Shown one piece after another: positions 35,288 through 45,270 of a DNA stretch of 64,000 nucleotides. Origin of the DNA: Anniella stebbinsi (taxonomy: Eukaryota > Chordata > Lepidosauria > Squamata > Anniellidae); the NCBI GenBank assembly GCA_029215795.1, contig JARDYH010000005.1, forward strand, positions 159,179,814 to 159,243,813, written 5' to 3'. Numbering within the stretch: position 1 is the first letter of the stretch; every line of letters starts with the position of its first letter. The notes beneath the pieces were generated by a model, which saw only the letters and a list, made by a program, of their open reading frames with translations, was not told the origin of the DNA and did not search any database. Both the position numbers and the translations under genes were made by a program.

Positions 35288-35722
35288 CTAGAACACAAGG
35301 AAAAAAGAACAGCCAAAGTCATAAGCATTTGTCAGCCTGATTCAATGAAGCACTAAGAAAACTTAGTGTTGTTAACATATGCATGAGATGCTACAACTAA
35401 AAAATGGGCACTTCCACGTTACAATTGATATTGGTCATCTAATATTAGATGTTTTAGAGGGCCTAAATCCACCTGCAAGAGAGCATGAATGCAGAAGTTA
35501 AAGCAATCTGCTGCTGCCACAGCTTCTGTAAGAAGATGCAAAGCTGTAACTGATCTCTCTGTCAAAGGTAACAAGACTGTGGGAGACTCTCCTCTCTCAC
35601 ACCCTACTGTCTCCGGCACAAATCAATTCGACCCCTCCTCCAACTCCCCTTTCCCCCCTTTCCCTCTTAACCACCATCCCCACAATCTCCCAGAAAATTA
35701 CACAATTTGAACTGGAACTAAC

Positions 35723-35741
35723 CTCGAACTTCTTGCGCCAT
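35723..35741 (-). CDS. CLEC2-like C-type lectin, exon 1 (start codon)
   Basis: The minus-strand ATG opens MAQEVR plus one base, then GTTAGT donor sequence. The exon is short, but its phase fits the membrane exon exactly, giving a predicted cytoplasmic tail of only about a dozen residues (MAQEVREFRQKNK) without tyrosine. A short tail is common in CLEC2-type ligands. The start is less certain than exons 2-4 because only six codons support it. Confidence 0.6.
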
Positions 35742-36224
35742 AGCTTACCCAGAATGCCTAAAACCTACAAATTCTGGGCAAATAACGTCTCCAGCTGTGC
35801 ACCTGAGATATAACAAATGCAAAACAAATTTAATGAAATGATAGGAAAGAGACAATAACATGAAGAAATCGGCTATTTGTTCATCTTTGCTCAGTCAAAC
35901 CCCACAAGTTCAAGGAAGTTTCCCTCAGAGTGTAGGTGGACAACTGGAAGTCTACCTGCCAGGGTTCTACTCAAAATTCTCATGCTGTGTGAGTTTTATA
36001 TTAGGGGAGCATTAAAAAGAAAGGAAAAAAGATCCCCACACCTGCTCAGTAGTACAGTCTAGAACCATAGAACTCTGTTGCTTCATTCTGCTGCTTGCGT
36101 AGACCAGACCAAAAAGGGAGAAGGTCTGCAAAGAAACTGCATTATGCTTAAAAACAGGAGGGGGTGTCTGCTGGGATAGAAGGCCAAAGCAAATGGGTTA
36201 AAAAAACAGGGGTTAAAATTGGGG
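35742..36224. other. Upstream region of the CLEC2-like gene
   Basis: It should contain the 5' untranslated region and promoter of the minus-strand gene. I see no distinct TATA box or CpG cluster and no other gene. Confidence 0.35.
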
Positions 36225-36768
36225 GTTAAAGGAAACCTCCCATGTGAATGAAGGTTACAACAGCTGGGATTGGGAAAAAAGGAGACTAAGGGGAGACATG
36301 ATAGAGGTGTACAAAATTAAGTGTGGAGAATGCGGATAGGGAGACATTTTCCTCCCTCTCCCATAATACTAGAACCCAGGGTCATCCCATGAAGCTGATT
36401 GGTGGGAGATTCAGGACAGATAAAAGGAAGGACGTCTTCACACAGCAGATAGTAAAACTATGGATTTCGCTAATACAAGATGTAGTGATGGCCACCAATT
36501 TGGATGGCTTTAAAAGAGGATTGGATAAATTCCTGGAGGAGAAGGTTACCAATGGCTATTAGCCCTGATGGTTATGTGCTACCTCCAGTATCCGAGGCAG
36601 TAAGCTTGTGTGCACCAGTTGCTGGGGAACATGGGTAGGAGGGTGCTGTTGCACCATGTCCTGCTTTGTTGGTCCCTGGGTCAACAGCTAGTTGGCCACT
36701 GTGTGAACAGAGTGCTGGACTGATGGTCCCTCGGTCTGATCCAGCATGACACTTCTTACTTTTTTATG
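36225..36768 (+). repeat. CR1/L3-like LINE 3' end
   Basis: It runs from AGACTAAGGGGAGACATGATAG through CTATGGATTTCGCTAATACAAG to CTGGACTGATGGTCCCTCGG. A residual peptide (NLDGFKRGLDKFLEEK) matches the conserved C-terminal CR1/L3 frame. Confidence 0.8.
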
Positions 36769-37884
36769 AAATTTGCAGTAGGCTGAAGAGAAAGGATTAG
36801 AAGAATAATGTGGGGCTTGACACCTGCAGTTGAAGAAAGGATGGGTCAAAGGAAACGAGGCTGCGTAAAACCCACACAATGGCCAAACTAGATGCGACAT
36901 GGCACCATTTGCACCATTACCAATTGCATTAATAGCTACTTTAAATAGGTGCAGGGACCATAGCAGCCCCCCCAAAGGTTGTTGTGAAGGCTTAAAGCCC
37001 TCCTACAACATTTTTGCTCTGTAGTTCCCATTTCTATCCTGTATTGTGGTTGTAAAAATAGTTACCCCTCATGTCACGAATGCAGAACCACAGTAGTTTC
37101 TCCATATGTAATGAATGCAGATCAGCACAATGTGATTTTGTGCATGGGACACGTGGATGGTGCGAAAGTATCCCGATGATTACAGTGGAGAATACCTAAA
37201 CATACAGCTTTAATTGAGGGCACAATCCCATGCATGTTTTGACTGAAAAAAGTCATACAAGTTCCAATATTCCCCAGTCATCACTGATGGCTGGGGAATG
37301 CTAGGAGTTGTAAGGTCTTCTTCTTCGTCTTCTTCGTCTTCTTCATCTTCTATTGCTATTTAGGGCATGGGATTGTGCCCTAGATAGCAATTCACTGGGT
37401 AGGTGGGTTGGGGGGCCAGGGGTCTTGTCAAGCCTCTCAGCTCAGCATCAGTTCTTATTGGTGTTGTGTAAAAGCCCTTAGATTTTGCCAATGAAGGCTG
37501 AGCTTGAACATTATCAAAGGTAGCCTAGGTGAAGAATAGTTGTCTGGATTTCTTTAATTTCTTTATTTATGATTTAATGTTTTCTTGTTTTTAATCTTTC
37601 TGTATCCATGGACTGAAAAGCAGGGTAAAAATAAAAATTGCAGGCAAGCTAAGTTTGCCCTACTTTCCCAGGCTCCCAATCTAGGTCAGGGTCTGCTATT
37701 TACTTTAAGCGAACCAACATTCCCACCATTACTAATTATGTGAATGGTGGCACGTCTAGTGAGGAGCAGTGTGTTATTGGCAGGAAGGAAGTGGACAAGG
37801 AAGGGAAGAGTGGAAGACTGAGCACTTGAGCCATGTTAGAGGGCTTTTCTACATGAGGCTTTTAACCTGCACCTTTACTGAGGC
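36769..37884. other. Unassigned; one CTT-type run
   Basis: An imperfect (CTT)n-like run lies at 37319-37352, and a family F fragment at about 37260-37315. No gene seen. Confidence 0.4.
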
Positions 37885-38195
37885 TTCTGCTTCTAAATTG
37901 CTTGTGGAATTGAAGATTGGATCCTTCAGACTTGCCTTTTTTCCAGGGGGGTTATTTCTTTGCTTTTCTGTATGTTCCATTACATAGCCACTAGATGGGG
38001 CTGCAGTATAGCAGAATTGTGCAAACACATGGGATTTCATGCTGCCATTCAGAGATATACCAGAGTTTCCTTGTTAGGAAAAGAAATGCTAAAATGGTTG
38101 CAAAGCAAAGAGAATTCCTGGAGGATAATGACGTCATCTAAATTGTTTGTGGAATTAAGATTAGATTCTTTAGACATGCCTTTTTCCAGGGCAGA
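37885..38195. repeat. Diverged direct duplication, about 245 bp apart
   Basis: CTAAATTGCTTGTGGAATTGAAGATTGGATCCTTCAGAC at 37895 and CTAAATTGTTTGTGGAATTAAGATTAGATTCTTTAGAC at 38138 are the same segment, each followed by a poly-T tract and CCAGG. Confidence 0.65.
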
Positions 38196-38610
38196 GCACT
38201 TGGAAGGGTCACACCGCACCCCAAAACACACAGATCACACACAAAATGGCTGCCTGTACACAAAATGGCAGCCAAGGGGGATGGGGATGGGCTCTATGGG
38301 GTCCCTAAGATATGGAGAGCTCCTGTGGAGCTCTGGGAAGTGGGATGATACCTCAAAGCCCCCCCAAATAGAAATGAGCTACGGCCAATCAGCTGTCACC
38401 TTGAGGCATCCAAAACTGTGTCCAACTGGTTGGGACCATTCTACTGAGTGCTGAGAGGGGTCACACCCCACCCTGAAACACTCCCTTGGGTAACACACAA
38501 AATGGCTGCCCATACACAAAATTTGTGGGATTGGGATGGGCTTTATGGGTCCCTGGGATACAGGGAGTCCCTGAAGAGCTCCAGGGAGAGGGCCAATACC
38601 CCGAGGAGGA
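38196..38610. repeat. Satellite-like repeat with ACACAAAATGGC units
   Basis: Two diverged monomers of roughly 250 bp contain GGTCACACCCCACCCTGAAAC, ACACAAAATGGCTGCC, GGATGGGCTTTATGGGTCCC and GAGCTCC. The same monomers occur at 53525-53960. Confidence 0.65.
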
Positions 38611-38720
38611 TAGGGCTCCAATATCTTTAACAGTTGTATAGAAAAGGAAATTTCAGTGAAATTCCCTCTTCATTACAACAATTAAAGCCACAGAAGCTAT
38701 ACTAGAATGACCAGAAGAAA
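38611..38720. repeat. Family B MITE fragment
   Basis: GATAGGGCTCCAATATCTTTAACAGTTGTATAGAAAAGG followed by ATTACAACAATTAAAGCCACAG is an internal piece of the family B palindromic element at 9810. Confidence 0.6.
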
Positions 38721-39297
38721 AGAGGGCAGGACTTCAAAACACCCAAGCAAAATATCTCAGATTTCTTCAGCAGTGTTTCTTCAGGAGTCCCCAGCTTGTT
38801 TTGGCCGATGAGCAACTTAAGGATTTTGAGTTTGTGTTGTGGCTGCCAGGAGTGGGGCTTGCCCATTTACAAAATAGTTGCCATGGTGGGCATGGCAAGT
38901 CAGAACACATCTGTTTCCCAGAAGGCAAACTGTTGAGGCTAAACACAAAGAATAACTCACCCAAGAGTCTAAGTACAAGGCAGAGGTGACGTATGAATTC
39001 CAAAATACAAAGTCATTCTTTGAATGCGCAGTGTTCTGTTTCAGCACCCAATTTACAGTAGGCAAAATGTACTTGGGGAAGAAGCTGTAATACTAGGCAG
39101 AGGTGGGCTCAGAGCCCCAAATGCCATGTTTACTTCCACAAAACAAAACAAAAATACCCATTCCTCTGGAGTCAAACTAGGGATGCACAGAGAAACACAA
39201 ACAGGCACCCAGTCACACCACACATCCTCACCAACAAAAAAAGCAAATGACAACAACAAAATTCAGGCAACACACACACAAAAGCAGACATTAGAAC

Positions 39298-39475
39298 ACA
39301 AGTACAGCCATGCTGGATCAGCCTAAGGGTCCTTCTCATCCAGCATTCTGTTCACACAGTGGCCACAGCACCCTCTTGCCCATGTTCCTCAGCAACTGAT
39401 ACACAGAGGCATAATGCCTCCAATACAGGAGGTAGCCTAAAGTCATCAGGTAACATATAGCCACCAAAAGCCTTC
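39298..39475 (-). repeat. CR1/L3-like LINE 3' end
   Basis: AGTACAGCCATGCTGGATCAGCC, CATCCAGCATTCTGTTCACACAGTGG and CAACTGATACACAGAGGC are the reverse of the 3' end seen at 54650-54820. Short and noncoding. Confidence 0.7.
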
Positions 39476-40089
39476 TCCTTCTCCAAAGTAGCTAAGACAC
39501 ACATACCTTAAAAAAAACCCACCATAGGCAACTCCCCCCCCCCCCCCAATACATGCCCAACATAGGCAAAACAGCTCCTGGCTCCCAGCTCCCCACTCAA
39601 TGTTTTAAAAAATAATCAGAAGGAGCTAGTATACCAAGGGCCGGAATGATACTACTTGAGTTTATCTGGGAAATGACTAACCAGTATCACTATAGATATG
39701 TTGTGGTACTTGTGGTAATTTAATCATTCATCATAATGCCCACTACAATCTGTGGCTTCCTATCAAAAATATAGCTAACAGTACATAAGTTTAAAACACT
39801 ATTGAAAAAACGCCATGAAGAGAGATAAAGCAGACGTGATTGTCTTCTTGGGGGAGGGCAATGAGCATCATCAAGCAAGGAAAACTCCCATTTGCTTACC
39901 GTCGCTTCTCTGCCCTCGCGTGCATGAGATAGAAACAAGACTAAGGCACGACTAATAGAGGGGAGGGGAGGGGAGGGATGGCTGGAAAGCCATTATGCCT
40001 GCTGGTCACATCCATGTTTCTCTAAAGGCAGGGGCCGTAGCCAGGAGCTAGTAACAACAGATGAAAACCACAGACTCTGTGGTTTCTTC
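39476..40089. other. Unassigned with poly(C) and a repeat family D fragment
   Basis: A poly(C) run lies at 39534-39547. About 39860-39920 contains AATGAGCATCATCAAGC and CATTTGCTTACCGTCGCTTC, a fragment of repeat family D. A GGGGA-rich run lies near 39958-39978. Confidence 0.45.
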
Positions 40090-40440
40090 ATTTTCCTCTC
40101 CAATGAGTGTCATCACACAGGGGGAAATTGCATTTGCTTACAGTGGCTTCCCTGCCTGTGCATTTGTCCCTTGTATACTTCCTCTTTTGAAAGAGGAAGT
40201 ATACAACATTCAGTGGACCTTTCTGATCTTGCTGCTTCTCCTGCACACAGCAGGAAATAGCTGCAACTTCCATCTTTAAAAATAAGTGGGACGTACTGGG
40301 GTGTTTTCTTGTTGCGCAAAGAAGGCTAGAAGGGGCGGGAAGTGCACGGGAGGCAGGCAACGTCATGAGATGGACCCGCAAAAATTCGTGAGTGCCCAGT
40401 AATGAGCGTGCAATAAAATGCTTGTCTGATGGAGCTCAGT
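40090..40440. repeat. Repeat family D, uninterrupted copy
   Basis: It runs from AATGAGTGTCATCACACAGG to GCTTGTCTGATGGAG. It contains CTTCCTCTTTTGAAAGAGGAAG, itself a 22-bp palindrome, and CTTCTCCTGCACACAGCAGG. The copy at 24728-26530 is the same element inverted and split. Its class is not clear. Confidence 0.6.
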
Positions 40441-41000
40441 GTGCCACATCGCATGGATACGGTGAGCTCACCAAGGGTTATTTAACCGATGATGAGCCTT
40501 GGTGCATGCCAGGTGAATATGCAACTCCTGATTGGCCTGCGTGTGTGTGACAGAGACTGGGGATTGCACCATGTTCTGCAAACCTGGCCATCATGGATTA
40601 TTACAGGATTAAACAAGGGTTATTAACTCTCGAATAACTCCCAATGCCTGGGTTCTGCATGACACAGCACAACCCCCAATTGCATAGTCAAAATGGCAGC
40701 CAGCATGCACTGTGGCACACCATGGGTTAACTAAATAATGCATGATCAGCTGGTGGTATTGTGCGAACCAAGGCTATAGCTGCTTGGCAAGAGTGCAAGC
40801 TTTGCATGCAGATCTTCCCCCATCCAATTCCTGGTATTTCCAGATAGGGTTGGAAAAACTCCTGCCTGAAGCCCTGGAGAGCCATAGCTATCTGAGGTGC
40901 TGAACCGATTTTGGGAATAGGGCTCAGAATCTTGGAGAGTTCCTTTAGAGGTCTGGCTGCTTCTTGAGGAAACCCAGAATTGATTCAGAGCCCCACCAAA
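40441..41000. repeat. Unclassified repeat and SINE fragment
   Basis: 40440-40760 has words such as AAGGGTTATTTAACC, CATGGATTATTACAGG and CACCATGGGTTAACTAAATAATG that recur loosely at 13015-13140, 49195 and 50970. 40764-40920 resembles the tRNA-derived SINE at 27262 (GAAGCCCTGGAGAGCCATAGC). Confidence 0.4.
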
Positions 41001-41420
41001 ATCGGAGCCACCAGCCCCCACTGGATCGCTCTCCGTCTCACCCAGAAATAGTCCCCTTTCAAGAAACGAAGATTAGGCAGCAGCCTGGCAGATGTGGGGG
41101 GGGGGGGACACACAGATGGCAAATCTTTGAGTCTTCCCAATCTCACCTGCCTCTCTCGCCACCCTTTCCACTCGCTTGGTACAGTCAACACCGCTGTTGC
41201 TGCGCTCCGATCCTCATGTGGAAGAAAGAAGCGAGGCGGAGTTTACTCTCTTCAAGCATCCCGCCCAAGCAACCCAGGCGGCGCGTTTCATCTAGTCACC
41301 CGCCCTGAGGGTTCAACTTTTGGCCTCGGTTCTTATCGGCGCTCACCCTGCGAGGCGGCTATTGTCAAGCCATTTTTGCCCCACGGGAGGAAATTGTAGC
41401 TTCCTATTCACACCCAAAGC
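41001..41420. promoter_or_regulatory. CpG-rich unique stretch
   Basis: A locally CpG-rich, apparently non-repetitive interval (CATCCCGCCCAAGCAACCC, GGCGGCGCGTTTC, TCGGCGCTCACCCTGCGAGG). It could be a promoter or a first exon, but no TATA, start exon or donor was tied to it. A G run lies at 41096-41108. Confidence 0.3.
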
Positions 41421-41522
41421 CCCTAGCGAGCTTGGAGCAAACCAGATTCTCAATTCTCCCGTGTAAACGGCATCAGCTCCCCCCCTCTCACCCCCTCCCT
41501 TTCTCCTTCCTTCCATGTCTAT

Positions 41523-41877
41523 GGCCTCCTCCACACGGGGCGTTTAATGAGCCTTGAAGGCTCATTATAAATTTTACCTACACACGAGCGGAGCGCAAAA
41601 CGGGCATACAGGCGCGTTATCTCCCCGATAATGCGCATTTTCGAACGCGCGTTAAATAGCGACTTTTATTTTGCTCCGGCAGTTAAAGCGCATTTTCGCT
41701 GTGTGAACAAGCGATTATGCGCATTAACTACCTGGAAAGCGCTTTTTGGGCATCTTTTAATGCGCTTCGCCGCTTCCCGCCGCCTCCCGTGCAGAGGGAT
41801 TGTGAGTAAATGCGCCTCCGCGATAATGCGCATAATCGCGGAACCAGGCGCAAAGGCGCATTCTTGTGGAGGGGGCC
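41523..41877. mobile_element. hAT-like MITE (family A), complete
   Basis: GGCCTCCTCCACACG at the left and TTGTGGAGGGGGCC at the right are inverted termini. The body of 355 bp has repeated GCGCATTA/TAATGCGC and CGCGATAATGCGCATAATCG words. Flanks GTCTAT on the left and TTAGTCTAT on the right suggest a partly decayed duplication. A copy of identical length lies inverted at 47889-48243. Confidence 0.75.
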
Positions 41878-41999
41878 TTAGTCTATTTCGGAGCTTATCC
41901 CCACTTCCTGGCTTACCCACATTATGCAGAACTAACCAAGACTCCCAGATTTGGTGGTTTTGCATGTATGCCTGGGATGTGGGGGAGTAGCGTATCTAT

Positions 42000-42100
42000 C
42001 ACGTTTATATCCCACTTTTCCCCCACAAGGAGCACAAGGTTCCTCCTCTCCATTCTATCCTCACAACAACCCTGAAAGGTAGGTTAGGGTGAGAGTCAGT
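42000..42100 (+). repeat. MIR/CORE-SINE-like fragment
   Basis: ATCCTCACAACAACCCTGAAAGGTAGGTTAGGGTGAGAGTC is the MIR-like core seen also at 50230. Confidence 0.5.
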
Positions 42101-42309
42101 GGGCCAGTTCACATGCCACAAGAATACAGTGGGTTAATTTATCTGTGTGGGGGGTGGGATGGGGGCTGTTGCATCATGCAGGCAGCCACTGGGAATATCC
42201 AGATCTTGCTCTATCATGCGAAGCCAGTGAGAGTGGGGCTGTTATAGGTCTGCAAGTGGTTTGTTAACCACACCAACAACCTACCTTTGCCAGGTTCGCA
42301 TGACGCAAC

Positions 42310-42912
42310 AAGATGCAGTTGCAGCTTGAATGGGCAACCTGGCGCTCATGGGCACTGCAGCTTGTATGGCGGGTGGAGCCCCTATATAAGGAGACGCTAT
42401 ACATGATGGCCACCATATGCGACCCCCATCTGAAGGATGGAGTTTGTGGGGAGAACTCCAGGAGGGCGTGGCAGGAAATCCTGATGGGGCAAGTGTGGGG
42501 GGCACAGGCAACATAGCTGAAGCAGGTGACAGAGGAGGAGGAGGGACAGAGGGCCACCCCTTCAAGAAGCAGCACTCCCCACAGCAGCAGCAGCACTCCC
42601 AGCAGGAGGGTTGGGCCAAAGTGGTGCAAGCAGCGGTTGAGGGAGAGGCACCCAGCCTGACCACCAGCATTACTTGGCAGAGCCCATGGACTGCTCCACC
42701 AACCCCATGGCCTACTGGTTATCCCGCAGCCAGATTTGGCCGGACCTGGCTCAGGTGGCCAGGGATCAACTCAGCTGTCCACCGACCAGCATCTCAAGTG
42801 AGAGGGGGTTCTCCATGGCGGGGGACGTGGTAACACGCCACAGCTCCTGCTTGGATGCTGAGTTGGTGGAGCAGCTGGTCTTTCTTAAATTCAACCTGCC
42901 CTTGCTGGGATA
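42310..42912 (+). pseudogene. hAT transposase C-terminal remnant
   Basis: Two frames carry hAT (BED/zinc-finger transposase) signatures: 42360-42500 has ETLYMMATICDPHLKDGVC, and 42674-42912 has WPDLAQVARDQLSCPPTS, ISSERGFSMAGDVVTRH and LVEQLVFLKFNLPLLG, the dimerisation region with the conserved S-E-R-x-F-S-x-A-G. The frames differ, so at least one frameshift and internal loss separate them. The catalytic N-terminal part and element ends are not visible. A source of this kind could have mobilised the nonautonomous hAT-like copies in this window, but no terminus links them. Confidence 0.8.
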
Positions 42913-42959
42913 ACTTATCCTCAAGCCCTCAAGTGTCACACTCACCCTGCTTTTTTCCT

Positions 42960-43625
42960 CCATATTTTGGCTGCCTTTTTGTCTTTATTTGAGTCAGGCA
43001 GGGCATATTAGGAGTATGATTATGATTATGATTAGGCTGTGCTTTCAGTGCAGTAAATCAAGCCTGAATGAATGCAAGGGGATGCTCCTAGCATCTTTGA
43101 GCCTCTGTACTGGTCCACCACTCAGACCATATCATCACCATTATCATTCCCCATCACCATCACCATCACCAATTATTTCGTTGGAGATGTAATGCATCTA
43201 ATGGTTCTCTTATCCATATGTTTCAGCAAAACCCAATAGTTGCCTCCTTTTGGGAGGAAACTATAATACAGGATAATACTTTGCATTGGAACATCCTTTA
43301 ATATAGAATGATATGCATGTCCTCCTGGTTTCTTGGAAATTAATGTATGATCAATGCAGATGGATTTTCTGAGCGTTATGACAGCCAAAAAGACTGATAT
43401 TACAACATTGGAAGGATAAATGTGTACCTCCTATAATGCAATGAATTGAGGACCTAACAATGCTATCAACATTTGTAAGATGCCAATCGGAAGTGGATAA
43501 ATATAGGAATATTTCTTGCAGTTTTGTTGCGGGAATATTTCAGGTATGATCATAACAATAGCTAGTGATAACAACATTTAAATGATTGAGAAACTAATAT
43601 TGATTTCATGCTTCTAATAAAAACA
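42960..43625. other. Simple repeats and unassigned sequence
   Basis: A (GATTAT)n-like run is at 43014-43035 and (CATCAC)n at about 43130-43170. Otherwise unassigned, up to the presumed retroviral LTR. Confidence 0.4.
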
Positions 43626-43629
43626 TGTA

Positions 43630-44284
43630 TCTGTTCTCCTGTAAGATAGAACCAGCAATGTACTAGCTAGATGTGTTGAGCCTCATCATAATGAACTTTG
43701 GTCCACTAGCAACTATATGCATTCTGTATTGTTTTAGTTTATCTTGACCTCCATCATTCATATGTGGCGCCTTTCTCTGTTTTGACTTAGAGACAAATTA
43801 CATCATTCCTATGTACTACCCTGTATTATTGTAAACTTTCCCCTGGTACAAAGGTGATTCAGTACAAAAGGCTAGATATGCTAATTCTGATGTTTCCAGT
43901 TTCCTATATAAGAGTGATACCCTATATACTTAATTCAGTCAGAGGTCTATCTCTGGCTCCCTCAGCTGATGTGTCTTCTTCAATAAACCTATCTTTAAGA
44001 AACCAATACGTGAGTATCTTTGGTCTCCACTGTAACTGAGTCTAGTTGCTTGCATGAATATAACTCCTTTGAAGTTATTGGGAGGGAAGTCACTGATCTA
44101 TGAGAGGTCCCTTTCCCACTTAGAGTTATTCATCCCTAGTCGACATTTAGGCCAGTTACTGTATCAAAGCATTATAAAGAATTAGAGTAAAGATCTTTCT
44201 CATAAGGGATCTGTGACAATAAATGACCCCTTTCTCATAAGAGGGAGTCATAGGCCTCCCTGGGGGACTCAAATTCCTGCCACA
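43630..44284 (+). repeat. 5' LTR of a class I endogenous retrovirus (left edge uncertain)
   Basis: Core signals are in LTR order: TATATAAG at 43905-43912, AATAAA at 43982-43987 and a CA end at 44283-44284 four bases before the primer site. R would start near 43935. The left edge is approximate; TGTAAGATAG near 43640 is a candidate. No matching 3' LTR is present in the window, so age cannot be read from LTR divergence. Confidence 0.6.
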
Positions 44285-44288
44285 ATTT

Positions 44289-44308
44289 TGGTGCCGTGAA
44301 CTCGGATA
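44289..44308 (+). other. Primer binding site, tRNA-His type
   Basis: TGGTGCCGTGAACTCGGATA matches the complement of the tRNA-His 3' end (TGGTGCCGTGACTCGGAT) with one extra A. tRNA-His priming defines the HERV-H-like naming class. The extra base would weaken annealing if ancestral; it may be a later insertion. Confidence 0.7.
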
Positions 44309-45270
44309 CAGTGGACATCTCAAAGGGTCTTTTGCTTTCCAGCTGGCCCCAGGAGACGAAATAAAGCGCCTAAGCAATTTTGCCATTTTTCCTCTCTGTT
44401 TTCCTCTCTTGGACCCTGCGTATCAGCAACCACCCTCCGAGACGGTAAGTACCAAAGTGGCTGACTAGCAGCCAGACTCTCAGACTCTCTTTCAGGGGAA
44501 ATAGGGGAACCACTTTGTTAGGTTGGGAGGAGGGGAGTGAAGTTTCTGGCTTGAATGAATGAAATCAAGGTTTTTATTTTCTGAATGAATGCCAAATCAT
44601 GTACTCTCTAATGGGCGAGGAGTCTGACTCCGCATGACCCCAGGACGACTGCATTACATGACAAGGTATTGGTGGATGTTGAAGCCAGCTTCTGTGTTGT
44701 TAAGGGAGAACGCGTTTTGAGAAGAAAAGAGATCTCAATTTTAAGGCTATAATGGGAAGATAAGAGCTGTCTAAGATTTGGGTTCAAGTCCCAAAGTCTA
44801 CAAGACGAGAGTTATAATTGGGTTTAAGTCCCAAGTCAGTATAATTGGGTTTAAGTCCCAAGTCAGTATAATTGGGTTTAAGTCCCAAGTCAGTATAATT
44901 GGGTTTAAGTCCCAAGTCAGTATATATTGGGTTTAAGTCCCAAGACAAGAGATAGATTGTCTGAAAAGCCTGTCTCTGCACAGTAAGAGTTTTACCGGTT
45001 TTTTTTATCTTGACCTACTGTCCTATGCACATCTGCACTATTTGTTATAAAATCAAGGCCAAGTTTTCTCACTGGGCCCGGTGGGAAAGCAGGTTGTTGA
45101 ATATAGTGCATTCAGAAAGGCTGAGACAGACGTGAACATTAATATTCTTGTTTAAGAGGCTTTCTTCTTTTTTTTTCACCCTCAACTGCTTTAATATTCC
45201 CTAGCTGAAAGAGGACGCTCTAACAGCTAGTTTGCGTAAGGCGCTTGATTTATTTGAGTTACAAATAAAT
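44309..45270 (+). other. Retroviral leader with 27-bp tandem repeat
   Basis: Untranslated leader between primer site and gag. At about 44812-44945 there are five copies of a unit of about 27 bp with core GGGTTTAAGTCCCAAGTCAG. A related sequence, GGGTTCAAGTCCCAAAG, occurs just before at 44780. No start codon or gene is assigned here. Confidence 0.7.

Noticed and set aside
42417..42833. 138-residue open frame
   Set aside because: Out-of-frame shadow of the hAT transposase remnant; the recognisable motifs are in the other frames.
43173..43388. Minus-strand 71-residue frame as an L1 ORF2 piece
   Set aside because: Only a vague resemblance to LINE C-terminal sequence; no diagnostic motif.
44282..44310. 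Primer site for a tRNA other than histidine
   Set aside because: TGGTGCCGTGA and CTCGGAT match the tRNA-His complement apart from one added base; phenylalanine and glutamate types fit worse.
44812..44945. Regular direct repeats resembling a CRISPR array
   Set aside because: Units are contiguous without unique spacers, sit in a retroviral leader, and the DNA is vertebrate.
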